From: JANNOG01 sp031398915
GTDB lineage: Bacteria > Actinomycetota > Actinomycetes > Actinomycetales > JBBAYJ01
Reading direction: 5' to 3'
Assembly: GCA_031398915.1 (NCBI GenBank)
Contig: JANNOG010000088.1
Coordinates: 1 to 64,000, forward strand
DNA: 64,000 nucleotides
The translations under genes were made by a program, and so were the position numbers. The notes beneath the pieces are model-generated. The model worked only from the letters and a program-made list of their open reading frames with translations, was not told the origin of the DNA and did not search any database. Of the stretch, positions 16,487 through 24,712 are shown piece after piece; positions within the stretch are counted from its first letter, which is position 1, and each line of letters begins with the position of its first letter.

Positions 16487-16729
16487 ATGTCCGGCACCGA
16501 GGGATTCGATGGGCTGTTCGTGCGGTCCGGGCGCCGCGTCGATCCGGACGTCGACCTGGCCGACGCCGCTGCGGTGGTCCGTGCCCGGTTGGACGTCGAC
16601 CGCGTCCTGGCCCGGATGGCCGTCCAGCCGTTCGACGAGGCCGCCCACGTCGACATGCGCCGGTGGCTGAGCGATGTCGGGCCCGCCGTCGCATCATGGC
16701 GACGCCTCCAGGCCGGAAACGCCTCGTGA
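16487..16729 (+). CDS. Small hypothetical protein, first gene of the T4SS-like operon
   Basis: This 80-aa soluble protein is acidic-basic mixed, with no membrane segment and no signal peptide. It contains an apparent helical pair (ADAAAVVRARLDVDRVLARM and FDEAAHVDMRRWLSDV). It has a good ribosome site (GAGGAGGG) 5 nt before the ATG, and its TGA overlaps the GTG of the next gene. The family is not recognised. Its place at the head of the operon suggests a chaperone or regulatory accessory of the secretion apparatus. Confidence 0.7.
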   Translation: MSGTEGFDGLFVRSGRRVDPDVDLADAAAVVRARLDVDRVLARMAVQPFDEAAHVDMRRWLSDVGPAVASWRRLQAGNAS

Positions 16730-17928
16730 CCGACATCCGGATCCCCGCCCGACGGTTGGCTGCCGCCGACGTATCGGCCAGTCCCGTCCGTCCCGGGTCA
16801 CCGGCCGACGACCTCCGGAACCATCCGACCGGCACCACGGCGATCCCGTGGTTCACGTCGCCCGACGCTGTCGGTTCGTCCGGCGATGCGCCGGGAATGG
16901 CGGTGTCGACGCCGCAGCGCTCCGCGACCCCTCGACCCAGTGCTGCGATCCGTGAGGCCCGGGCGGCGCGGCTGTTCGCGACCACACCGGGGCGGGGGGT
17001 GTGGACCGCCGGGCGCGACCACGCTGGGGCACTGGCACGTGTCGTCGTCTGGCTACTGGTTCTGGCCGGGCCGGTGGCATTGCTCTGGCTAGGCCTGGAG
17101 CCCCGGATCGCGGTGGTCGGCGCGTCGCAGGCACCGACCGGCGACCCGGGTCCGGACATGGCCGTCGCTGCCGTGGCAGAGGCGTCGGCGGTGGCCTGGC
17201 TGAACCGCGGGGCACCGCCCGAGGCCACACCATCGGTGCAGGCCAGTACGTTGAGGGTGACGGCGCCACCGCCCACCGACGAGGCCGCCGGGATCTGGTC
17301 GGCCCTGGTGATGGTCACGACTGTCACATCCGACGCCAGCTCGACGGCGGTCACGACGTACCTGCAGGTGCCGGTTCTGGTCGAGGGCGCCGACACCGAT
17401 CTCCCGGCGATGACCGCGTGGGGATCACCCTCGGTCGTCCCCGGGCCGCGGCCGGTGGCCGATGGGGACGGTGGTCCGGACGGCGTCGACGGCGGTGCGG
17501 ATCGAGACGGTGCCGGTCTGGATGATCCCGCCCCGACCGGTGTCGACTACGCCGAGCTGCTGCCGGACACGGATCCTCGGGCGGTGGTGGCCACCGCCTT
17601 CGTCACCAGCCTGCTCACGGGTGCGGACGTGACGCCCCTGACCGCGCCCGGGTCCACGGTCGGCTCGATTCCGGCGATGACCGACACGGTCGACGTCACC
17701 GAGGTCAGGGCCGCAGACCTGGGTGGCGCCGGCGAGGCCGATCGCAGCGAGGTGGCGGTGAACGCCGTCATCGCCGGCGACGTGGCGCAGGCCGACCCTC
17801 GGACGGTGACCTACTACCTGGACCTCCGGTCTCGCGATGGGCGGTGGGAGGTGGCCGAGCTTCGCACGGCTCCTGTCGCCACCGCCGTAGCGCCGTCGTC
17901 CGCCCCGTCCGCGCCCACCAACGAATGA
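16726..17928 (+). CDS. TcpC/VirB8-like conjugation-type membrane protein
   Basis: This 400-aa protein has a cytoplasmic N-terminus of about 100 residues, Pro/Ser-rich, then one transmembrane helix (VVVWLLVLAGPVALLWLGL, about 105-125). A large exterior part follows with two NTF2-like halves: one with AVAEASAVAWLNRGAPPEA and ALVMVTTVTSD, the other with VVATAFVTSLLTG and ending TVTYYLDLRSRDGRWEVAEL. That two-domain layout matches TcpC, the VirB8-like scaffold of Gram-positive conjugation systems. GTG start in a GTGA overlap with the preceding gene. An acidic low-complexity spacer (about 245-275) separates the two halves. Confidence 0.75.
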   Translation: MTDIRIPARRLAAADVSASPVRPGSPADDLRNHPTGTTAIPWFTSPDAVGSSGDAPGMAVSTPQRSATPRPSAAIREARAARLFATTPGRGVWTAGRDHAGALARVVVWLLVLAGPVALLWLGLEPRIAVVGASQAPTGDPGPDMAVAAVAEASAVAWLNRGAPPEATPSVQASTLRVTAPPPTDEAAGIWSALVMVTTVTSDASSTAVTTYLQVPVLVEGADTDLPAMTAWGSPSVVPGPRPVADGDGGPDGVDGGADRDGAGLDDPAPTGVDYAELLPDTDPRAVVATAFVTSLLTGADVTPLTAPGSTVGSIPAMTDTVDVTEVRAADLGGAGEADRSEVAVNAVIAGDVAQADPRTVTYYLDLRSRDGRWEVAELRTAPVATAVAPSSAPSAPTNE

Positions 17929-17954
17929 CCTGACCGAACCCCGAAGGAGCCCTC

Positions 17955-18251
17955 ATGTCCGTTCTCCTCACCGCCGCCAATGGCGGGATCCTCGACTGGA
18001 CCCGCGACAAGACCGGCGAGGTGTCGTCGACCCTCATCATCGTCGCGGGCGCGCTGGCCGTGCTGTTCGCGATCTGGTACGTCATCAAGTCGGGGTTCCG
18101 GTTTCCGGCGATCCTGATGGCCGCGTTGTCGGCCGGCTTCTTCCTGTGGGTCGTCAACAACCCGGATTTCGTCGCCAATCTGTTCGGTAACGAGATCGAG
18201 TCGGCGCCCACTCCGATAGTCGTGATCGACACCGGTGGGGTGCGCCTGTGA
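17955..18251 (+). CDS. Small two-helix membrane protein of the T4SS-like operon
   Basis: This 98-aa protein has an amphipathic N-terminus (GGILDWTRDKTGEVS) and two membrane helices (STLIIVAGALAVLFAIWYVI and ILMAALSAGFFLWVV). A clear AAGGAG site precedes the ATG, and its stop overlaps the next start (GTGA). Size and topology resemble VirB2-type pilin-like or TraA-like subunits of actinobacterial conjugation clusters, but no signature is diagnostic. Confidence 0.7.
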   Translation: MSVLLTAANGGILDWTRDKTGEVSSTLIIVAGALAVLFAIWYVIKSGFRFPAILMAALSAGFFLWVVNNPDFVANLFGNEIESAPTPIVVIDTGGVRL

Positions 18252-18682
18252 CCGATGATCGCGACGCCGACGAGGTCGTCCGGTTCCATACCCGCGGGGT
18301 GCGGTTTCCACGCCTGATCGGCAAGACGGCCGACGGCACCCGACTACCGGGCGGGCCGTACACGATCACCCAGGTCGTGGCGACGGTGACGGTGTTCATC
18401 GCCGGTCAGTGGACCCGCCCGGTGTGGGGGGGCAATGGCCTGACGTCCGACTACCTCGCACTGGTGGCGGTGGCTGTCGTGGTCGGTTTCGCGCTGCGCC
18501 ACGCGACGTTCGGCCCTCGTGATCCGGTGACCACGGCGATCGCCGTCATCGGGCTGTACCTGGCGCCCCGGACCGGCCGGCTGGGCGGTCGTGGCGTACG
18601 CCGACCCGCACCGTCACGAGTCACCGCTGGTCCGAGATGGCAACTGGCAACCGAGGGCGTCGGGACTGATCGGGATGCGTAA
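18248..18682 (+). CDS. PrgI/VirB3-like membrane protein
   Basis: This 144-aa protein has a cytoplasmic N-terminus containing GVRFPRLIGKTADGTRLPGG. Two membrane segments follow (YTITQVVATVTVFIAGQW and LALVAVAVVVGFALRHATF) and then a basic tail. A short two-helix protein directly before a VirB4 ATPase is the usual place of VirB3/PrgI, which recruits VirB4 to the membrane. The GTG start gives a GTGA overlap with the previous gene. The stop overlaps the favoured VirB4 start by 8 bp. Confidence 0.7.
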   Translation: MTDDRDADEVVRFHTRGVRFPRLIGKTADGTRLPGGPYTITQVVATVTVFIAGQWTRPVWGGNGLTSDYLALVAVAVVVGFALRHATFGPRDPVTTAIAVIGLYLAPRTGRLGGRGVRRPAPSRVTAGPRWQLATEGVGTDRDA

Positions 18683-21242
18683 CCCGGTGACGGCGATCGC
18701 CGGCCATCTGATCTGGACCCGGTCGGGGGGCCCGTGGGCGGTGTGGCGACTGCAGCCGCTGCCCTACGGGTTGCGTCCTGCGGAGGACAAGCAGGTGGTG
18801 CGCGCCCTGCACGCCCAGCTGTTGCGCTCGCTACGTGGCGACGCCGTCCTGCTCGGCCTCGCTGCGCCGATCGACCCGGTCGCGGTGGTCGCCCGGATGC
18901 TCGATCGAATCGACGTCCGGGTCAGACCGGCCTGGGCGCAGGAGTGCGACGCGACCCTCGATCGACTGACGACCCTGGGGCTGAGCGAGCGGACGTTCTG
19001 GCTGGCTGCCCCGCTGCCTCGCGGTGCCGGTGCCGCTGTGATGTCGACGTTCGCGACCGCCGGGACGGAGATCACGGACGCACTGGGCATGCCACGGTGG
19101 GTGCCGTCGCCGCGCCGGGTCGCAGAGGCCCGAGCCGCCGCCGAGTCGCTCCAGTTCTCGTTGCCGACCGCGTTCGGCGCACGACCGGCTACGGCGGCTG
19201 AAATGGCGTGGATCAGCACTCATTCGCTGCGCCGCGGTCTCGACGAATCGGCCCTGCCACCCAGTGACCTGCCGTCGACGGACGAGTGGGTTCGGTCGGC
19301 GGCGCGGCTCAGCCCTCTGCTGGACGAGGGTGGGGCCAGTGACGTCGTGTCCGGCGCCCGGGCGCGGGCGGCTCGCCTCAACCCGCTCACCAGGCGCTAC
19401 CTGAAGGTCTCGGACTCCACCGCGCCCGGCGACGAGCCCGAGGCCGGGTACCAGGTGATGCTCACACTGGACGACGTCCCCTCGGCGGGCATGTCCTTTC
19501 CGGGGTCCGAGTTCTTGGGTCGACTGGACGAGTCCGGGGTCGACGCCGATTGGGCGGTCCGGCTGACTGTTCGCTCGGCTCGCGAGGCCTCGGCACGAAT
19601 CCGTCGATCGGTCCGAGACCTGTCGGATCAGTACGACCAGCGAGACGCCGTCGTCTCGACCGGGACCCACGCTCTCGATCGCGCGGCAGCAGACCTCACC
19701 GACTACGAACGAGCCCTGACCGAAGACACGAACGAGGTCGCATGCGAGGCGACAGTGGTCTTCACGGTCTCCGGTCCCACGTCGGCAGAGGCGCAATCGC
19801 GTGCTCGACGCCTCGCCCAGTACTTCGCCGCCGCCGAATACCGCCTCGGTCAACCCGTCGGTGCCCAGGAAACGCTGTGGTGGGCGCAACAGCCGGGGGT
19901 CGCCACCACGCTGCCGGTCCGTCAACTCGCCCAGGTCACCACGGCTGCCAACCTGTCGGTCGCCGTGCCGGTGTCCAGCGTCGCGCTCGGGGATCGCCGC
20001 GGCCTCCTGCTGGGGGTCAACATCACCGACGGGCGGCTCGGTCCGGTCCTGCTGGACCTCGAAGCCGCGGCGACCGAACAGGACGTGTCTCCGGCGATGG
20101 CTGTCGCCGGAAGCCTGGGCAGTGGCAAGAGCGTCACCGAGAAGGTCGTCGCGGGTGGGATCGTGGATCGAGGCGGCCGGTTGCTGGCCGTCGACCGTAG
20201 CCAGGTCGGCGAATGGAGCCGCTTCGCCACCGCTGTGACCGATGCGACGGTGGTGTCGATCCTGGCCCCGCAGGTCTCGCTCGATCCGCTACGACTGTTC
20301 GCCGGCCGACCGGGCGCCCGGATCACCCAGTCCTTCCTCACCACCCTGCTGGACGTCACACCCAGCAGTGACGACGGGCGACTGCTGGCCGACGTGCTGG
20401 ACCCGATGTACCTGGCCCGGCACGGTGTGTCCGGTCTCGGAGAGCTCACCGCCCACGTCGCCGACGGCTGCGAGCTGCCCGGTGCGCCCCGGCTGTCGTC
20501 GCTGCTGCGCAGTTTCGCCCGGCACGACGTCGCCCGTGTGGTGTTCGATCCGACCCTCCCGGTGGTCGACCTGGCCAGCTGCCCGGCCGTGGTCTTCGCC
20601 ACCACCGGAGTCCAACTGCCCACCCGCGAAGAGATCCTGAACGAGCACCTGTTCCGGCAGATGCGCCTGGAGCGAGTGTTCGGTCGGGCAGTCTACGCCC
20701 TGATCATGGGGATCATCCGGCACGTCGCGTTCGCCGACCCGACCGAGATGGTGGCGATCGTCCTCGACGAGGCTCACCACGTCACCGCCTCGCCAGAGGC
20801 CGAACACGAACTCATCGAGTTGATCCGGGACGGCCGCAAACACAAGGCGGCGACCATCCTCGGCTCGCACGATCCGCTGGCCGACTTCGGGAACGAGACG
20901 CTGCGGGGCCTCATCGCCACCCGATTGGTCGGGCGGCAGAGCGACCCGACACTGGCCCGCCGCAGCCTCGAATGGCTGGGCCTCGACCCGGACGACCGCG
21001 TCCTGCTGGACCTCCTGGTCCGCCACACCAGCCCGGTCGATCCGTCGACCGGTTCGGTGGCCGCGGAACGTCGTGGCGAGATGCTGATGCGCGACTCACA
21101 CGGTCGTCTGGGCCGAGTCAAGGTGCTGCTGCCCGCGGCAGCGGCCAGGGCCCAGGCGATCCTGACCACCCCCGGCAGTGCCCGGACCGACCTGTCCGAG
21201 CCGGACGCCGTGACGAGTACCGCCTCGACCGGACGCCCATGA
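18675..21242 (+). CDS. VirB4-family secretion ATPase
   Basis: This protein is about 855 aa. The N-terminal region contains VTAIAGHLIWTRSG, typical of Gram-positive VirB4/TraE-like ATPases. The C-terminal RecA-like motor has Walker A GSLGSGKSVTEK near residue 480, Walker B MVAIVLDEAHH near 693 and SHDPLADFG downstream. The ATG at 18675 overlaps the preceding stop by 8 bp. A GTG at 18591 would extend the protein by 28 residues but would overlap its neighbour by 92 bp. VirB4 energises assembly of, or translocation through, a type IV secretion channel. No VirD4 coupling ATPase is present in the window. Confidence 0.88.
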   Translation: MRNPVTAIAGHLIWTRSGGPWAVWRLQPLPYGLRPAEDKQVVRALHAQLLRSLRGDAVLLGLAAPIDPVAVVARMLDRIDVRVRPAWAQECDATLDRLTTLGLSERTFWLAAPLPRGAGAAVMSTFATAGTEITDALGMPRWVPSPRRVAEARAAAESLQFSLPTAFGARPATAAEMAWISTHSLRRGLDESALPPSDLPSTDEWVRSAARLSPLLDEGGASDVVSGARARAARLNPLTRRYLKVSDSTAPGDEPEAGYQVMLTLDDVPSAGMSFPGSEFLGRLDESGVDADWAVRLTVRSAREASARIRRSVRDLSDQYDQRDAVVSTGTHALDRAAADLTDYERALTEDTNEVACEATVVFTVSGPTSAEAQSRARRLAQYFAAAEYRLGQPVGAQETLWWAQQPGVATTLPVRQLAQVTTAANLSVAVPVSSVALGDRRGLLLGVNITDGRLGPVLLDLEAAATEQDVSPAMAVAGSLGSGKSVTEKVVAGGIVDRGGRLLAVDRSQVGEWSRFATAVTDATVVSILAPQVSLDPLRLFAGRPGARITQSFLTTLLDVTPSSDDGRLLADVLDPMYLARHGVSGLGELTAHVADGCELPGAPRLSSLLRSFARHDVARVVFDPTLPVVDLASCPAVVFATTGVQLPTREEILNEHLFRQMRLERVFGRAVYALIMGIIRHVAFADPTEMVAIVLDEAHHVTASPEAEHELIELIRDGRKHKAATILGSHDPLADFGNETLRGLIATRLVGRQSDPTLARRSLEWLGLDPDDRVLLDLLVRHTSPVDPSTGSVAAERRGEMLMRDSHGRLGRVKVLLPAAAARAQAILTTPGSARTDLSEPDAVTSTASTGRP

Positions 21243-22615
21243 TGTCCACGACCCCACCTGCTGCCGGCGTGCCCACCGACTCGTGTGCGGCCGTGACGTC
21301 CGGGGCCGACCTGCCGGCGGCCGCTCCACCCGGCAGCCAGGTCGGCGGCATCTTCTCGGCCTACAACCCGGTCGACTGTCACGGCATCCCGCTCTCGGCG
21401 TACACCCTGGACATCGACACGGGTGGCTTGACCGAGCCCGCCACCGCCGTGTTGTCGCTGGTCCTGTCGGCACTGTGGGACTTCTACCGGGTGGCCGTCG
21501 CGCTGTCGGTGTGGATGTTCGACCTCGGGGCGGGCTTCGGGTGGCTGTCCTGGCTGGAGGGGCCGGCGGCGACGGTCGCGGCGGGCCTGCAGGATCTGGT
21601 CACCGAGCTGGGGCTGATCCCTCTGGCGCTGGTCATCGCCGCCGTGGTGGGTGGCATCTGGGTGCTGCGCGGACGCTGGGCCGCCGGAATCGGCGAACTG
21701 ATGGTCAGTGGCCTCATCGCCGCGCTCGCCGTCGGGGTGCTGGCCAACCCGGTCACCGTGATCACCGGCGAGGACGGTCTGCTGACCCGGACCCAACAGC
21801 TGGGGGTCGAGGTGGCCGCCGTGGTCGCGACGGGTGGACGGGCGGGGGACATGGACGCGGCCACGTTGCGAGCGGCAACGAGCGCCCGGCTGGTGGAGGC
21901 GTTCATCCGCGCCCCTCACCAACTGATCAACTACGGCGACGTCCTCGAGCCGTCCTGCCTGGACGTGTACGACGAAGGACTGCTTGCGGGCCCCGACGCC
22001 GACGGGCCGCCCCTGCGCGAACGGATCGGGCAGGAGTGCGGCGATCAGTACCAGGCCTACGCCGACGACCCCTCGTCGATCCAGGTGGCCTCGGCGGCGT
22101 TGATCCTGACATTCGGTGGTCTGCTCGTGGTGCTCATGTTCCTGATCGCGGGACTGGTGCTGTTCGCCACCCTGGTCGTGCTGTTCGAATCCATGAAGCT
22201 CGTCGTCGGCCTGGTCGTCGCCATCGTTCCGGGGACCGGCCGGGGCAGCCTGTTCCACTCGTTGGCCGAGATCGCCATGGCGCTGGTCGTCATGCTGGGC
22301 ACCCTGCTGTTCGCGTCCGCCTTCGCCCTGCTGGTGGCGTCACTACTGGACCCCGATTCGGGGGTCGGCAACCCGGTCCAGACCTTCACCGTGCTCGGGC
22401 TGCTCACCCTGGTCTCGATCGTCACGCTGCTCCGTTGGCGGCAAGGCGCCGAGAACGCCGCTCGGCGGTTGGCCGAACGGTTGAGCACCCTGTCGCCCGG
22501 CGACAACCGGATCCCCGAACCATCACGGCTGCCCGCCCAGGGCGTCGCGATCGCCACCCTGGCGGGTCGCCGACTGGTCTCCTCGGGCCGGCGAAAGCTG
22601 AGCAGGCGCACATGA
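21239..22615 (+). CDS. VirB6/TrbL-like polytopic membrane protein
   Basis: This 458-aa protein has a probably exported or loop-forming N-terminus with cysteines (residues 1-60). At least seven hydrophobic segments follow, including PATAVLSLVLSALWDF, LIPLALVIAAVVGGIWVL, ALILTFGGLLVVLMFLIAGL and AMALVVMLGTLLFASAFALL, with a conserved-looking central block LVVLFESMKLVVGLVVAIVP. The C-terminal tail is basic. Its place between VirB4 and the VirB1-like hydrolase, together with its size, fits the VirB6 channel component of T4SS. ATG start in an ATGA overlap with virB4. Confidence 0.78.
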   Translation: MMSTTPPAAGVPTDSCAAVTSGADLPAAAPPGSQVGGIFSAYNPVDCHGIPLSAYTLDIDTGGLTEPATAVLSLVLSALWDFYRVAVALSVWMFDLGAGFGWLSWLEGPAATVAAGLQDLVTELGLIPLALVIAAVVGGIWVLRGRWAAGIGELMVSGLIAALAVGVLANPVTVITGEDGLLTRTQQLGVEVAAVVATGGRAGDMDAATLRAATSARLVEAFIRAPHQLINYGDVLEPSCLDVYDEGLLAGPDADGPPLRERIGQECGDQYQAYADDPSSIQVASAALILTFGGLLVVLMFLIAGLVLFATLVVLFESMKLVVGLVVAIVPGTGRGSLFHSLAEIAMALVVMLGTLLFASAFALLVASLLDPDSGVGNPVQTFTVLGLLTLVSIVTLLRWRQGAENAARRLAERLSTLSPGDNRIPEPSRLPAQGVAIATLAGRRLVSSGRRKLSRRT

Positions 22616-23733
22616 GGTGGTGGACCGTTCCTGCGGTGGTCCTGGTCCTGGCCGGATGTGGACCAGTGGTCGTAGGGGGAGCGGGTGCCCTGCTCGTGGC
22701 GTCGTCGGGCGGGCCGGTGTCGACCGCTGTGGTGCAGATGAGCGGCATCCCGGCCCCGCTGGCTCAGGCATACGCGGCCGCGGCGGCGGCCGCCACGACC
22801 ATCGCCCCGGAGTGCGCGGGGGTGCGTTGGCAGATCCTGGCGGGTATCGGCCAGGTCGAGTCCGGCCAGGCGGCCGGGCGAGTGGTGGCCGCGGACGGCA
22901 CGGTGTCGCCACCGGTCATCGGTCCGCGCCTGGACGGCAGCGGAGTCGGCGGCAACATCACGCCGTTCCGCGACACGGACAACGGTGAGTGGTACGGCGA
23001 CACCGTCTACGACCGAGCCGTCGGGGTCTTGCAGTTCCTGCCGTCGTCGTGGCGGATCTGGGGCCGCGACGGTGACGGTGACGGTGACATGGATCCGCAT
23101 GATGTCGACGACAACGCACTGGCGGCGGTGGCGCATCTCTGCGGTTCTCAGCCACGCGACCTCTCGGTGGAGGCAGAACTTCGCGACGCCCTCTACGGAT
23201 ACAACCGTTCCATGTCATACGTCGCGGACGTGATGCAGTGGATCGCCACGTACGACTCGATGTCCAGTTCGGATCAGGCGCTGGGACCGGGTGAGTGGGC
23301 GGGGCAGGAGGGCGCCCCGGCGACCGTCGTCGCCGCCGCGATGTCGTGGATCGGCACGCCGTATGCCTGGGGCGGCGGGGGGCTGAGCGGCCCCACACTC
23401 GGCTTCGGCCGCGGCGCGGGCACGGTCGGATTCGACTGCTCAGGCCTGACGCGTTACGCGTTCGCCCAGGCGGGAATCACCTTGCCCAGGGTCAGCGCTG
23501 ATCAGTTCCGAGCCGGGACCAGAATTCCTCGAACCGCCGGTCTGGCCGCCCTTCAACCGGGTGACCTGGTCTTCTTCGCGCTCAATCCCGTCACCGGAGC
23601 GGGCGTGCACCACGTGGGTATCTACGTCGGCGGTGGCCAGATGGTCAACGCGCCGCGGACCGGGACCACCGTCCGGGTGGAGCCGGTGTGGTTGGACTCC
23701 TACGCCGGTGGCGTCCGGATGAGTGGGCCGTGA
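22612..23733 (+). CDS. VirB1-like lipoprotein: lytic transglycosylase plus NlpC/P60 endopeptidase
   Basis: This 373-aa protein begins with the lipoprotein signal WWTVPAVVLVLAGC. An SLT/MltB-like domain follows with ILAGIGQVESGQ (Glu near residue 82), GVLQFLPSSWRIWG and LYGYNRSMSYV. The C-terminal NlpC/P60 domain carries the catalytic Cys in FDCSGLTRYAF (near 277) and His in HHVGIYVGGGQM (near 332). The two enzymes cleave glycan and peptide bonds, opening peptidoglycan for the secretion channel, as in the Tcp/Tra/VirB1 hydrolases of Gram-positive conjugation. An acidic DGDGDGDMD segment in the transglycosylase may bind calcium. ATGA overlap with the VirB6-like gene. Confidence 0.9.
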   Translation: MRWWTVPAVVLVLAGCGPVVVGGAGALLVASSGGPVSTAVVQMSGIPAPLAQAYAAAAAAATTIAPECAGVRWQILAGIGQVESGQAAGRVVAADGTVSPPVIGPRLDGSGVGGNITPFRDTDNGEWYGDTVYDRAVGVLQFLPSSWRIWGRDGDGDGDMDPHDVDDNALAAVAHLCGSQPRDLSVEAELRDALYGYNRSMSYVADVMQWIATYDSMSSSDQALGPGEWAGQEGAPATVVAAAMSWIGTPYAWGGGGLSGPTLGFGRGAGTVGFDCSGLTRYAFAQAGITLPRVSADQFRAGTRIPRTAGLAALQPGDLVFFALNPVTGAGVHHVGIYVGGGQMVNAPRTGTTVRVEPVWLDSYAGGVRMSGP

Positions 23734-24398
23734 CGGCGGACCGGCGCCGCGTCTCAGCGGTGGGCACGGTGGGCACGGTGGGCATGGCGGTTGCAGCGGT
23801 GCTGCTGGGCGCCGCAGGCGTCCTCCTGCTGTGGCCGCAGGTGGTCGAGGGGACGGCGGTCGAGCGGATGGCAGTCGAGGCGATGGCCGTCGACGCGACA
23901 GCAGCCGAGGGTCGCCCGGCCGGGGCGGTGGCGGTGGCGGTCCAGCAGGTCACGACGGCGAGCACTCCGCGGGTGGGCGACTCCACGGTGGTGGCCACGA
24001 CCGCCTGGCCACAGGCCCCACCGCTCGCCGTGCCGCCGACCCCCGAGGACGCGTGGGCCGGCCCCGTGCCGGACGACGAGATGGCCATCGCCTTCGCCGC
24101 GGCTGTTCCGCCAGCACCGGGGGTGGACCCGATCCAGCAGGCCGGCTTGTCACAGGCCGCCGTCGACGAGGTTCACGAGTGGTACGCGGCGGCGGGATGG
24201 GCAGACGTGGCCGCTCAAGGGGTGGTCGTGACATCCGCCGGTGCCGAACGCGCCACTGCCGTGGTCTTGTGGTCCGGCGAACACCCGACCATCGGCCGTC
24301 TCGATCGGCGGATCGCGACAGTGACCTTGACCGGTACCGGCCCGCCGTGGGGCGACTGGACATCCACGTCGATCGAAGGAGGACCAGGCGATGGCTAG
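23730..24398 (+). CDS. Membrane-anchored hypothetical protein of the T4SS-like operon
   Basis: This 222-aa protein has one N-terminal membrane helix (VGMAVAAVLLGAAGVLLLW), an Ala/Val-rich low-complexity spacer encoded by short DNA repeats, and an outer domain of about 110 residues with VDEVHEWYAAAGWADVAAQ. The family is not recognised. GTG start in a GTGA overlap with the VirB1-like gene. Co-transcription indicates an exterior accessory of the secretion apparatus. Confidence 0.65.
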   Translation: MTADRRRVSAVGTVGTVGMAVAAVLLGAAGVLLLWPQVVEGTAVERMAVEAMAVDATAAEGRPAGAVAVAVQQVTTASTPRVGDSTVVATTAWPQAPPLAVPPTPEDAWAGPVPDDEMAIAFAAAVPPAPGVDPIQQAGLSQAAVDEVHEWYAAAGWADVAAQGVVVTSAGAERATAVVLWSGEHPTIGRLDRRIATVTLTGTGPPWGDWTSTSIEGGPGDG

Positions 24399-24690
24399 CT
24401 GCTCGTGCTGCGACGACCCGGAACCGGGTGAGAATCGCCTGCTCGTCCTGATCGTCCTGATCGGTTTCGCCACCGGGTCGATCGTCCTGATTCGGGCCTA
24501 CCTCGATGACCTGAAAGTGTGGCTGAGCGAGCGTGAGCTGTTGGTTCCCGCCGAGCAGGCGGTCGTGCAGCTACCCGGCGGTGTCGGCGTCGGGTGGATG
24601 ACACTGGGCATAGGATTCCTGTCAGCCGTCGTGCTGCTATGGATCGGCTCGCGCATCCTGATCGCCCTGGGCTTGGTCCGCGACCGCTGA
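24391..24690 (+). CDS. Small two-helix membrane protein, end of the T4SS-like operon
   Basis: This 99-aa protein has a Cys-rich start (SCSCCDD), a helix (RLLVLIVLIGFATGSIVLI), a loop with WLSERELLVPAEQAVVQLPGG, and a second helix (WMTLGIGFLSAVVLLWIG). The ATG is preceded by GGAGGACC and overlaps the previous gene by 8 bp. The closely spaced cysteines could bind metal or carry lipid, but this is not established. The family is not recognised. Confidence 0.7.
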   Translation: MASCSCCDDPEPGENRLLVLIVLIGFATGSIVLIRAYLDDLKVWLSERELLVPAEQAVVQLPGGVGVGWMTLGIGFLSAVVLLWIGSRILIALGLVRDR

Positions 24691-24712
24691 CACGCTGGTG
24701 CGGCGCATCGGA

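Noticed and set aside
20774..22258. A 494-codon minus-strand frame across virB4 and the VirB6-like gene
   Set aside because: The translation is low-complexity His/Gln/Arg-rich, typical of a GC shadow, and both plus-strand genes have recognisable domains and coupled starts.
16487..24690. A complete integrative conjugative element
   Set aside because: No relaxase, VirD4/TcpA, integrase, excisionase or att repeats were found in the window, and flanking genes are chromosomal in type.
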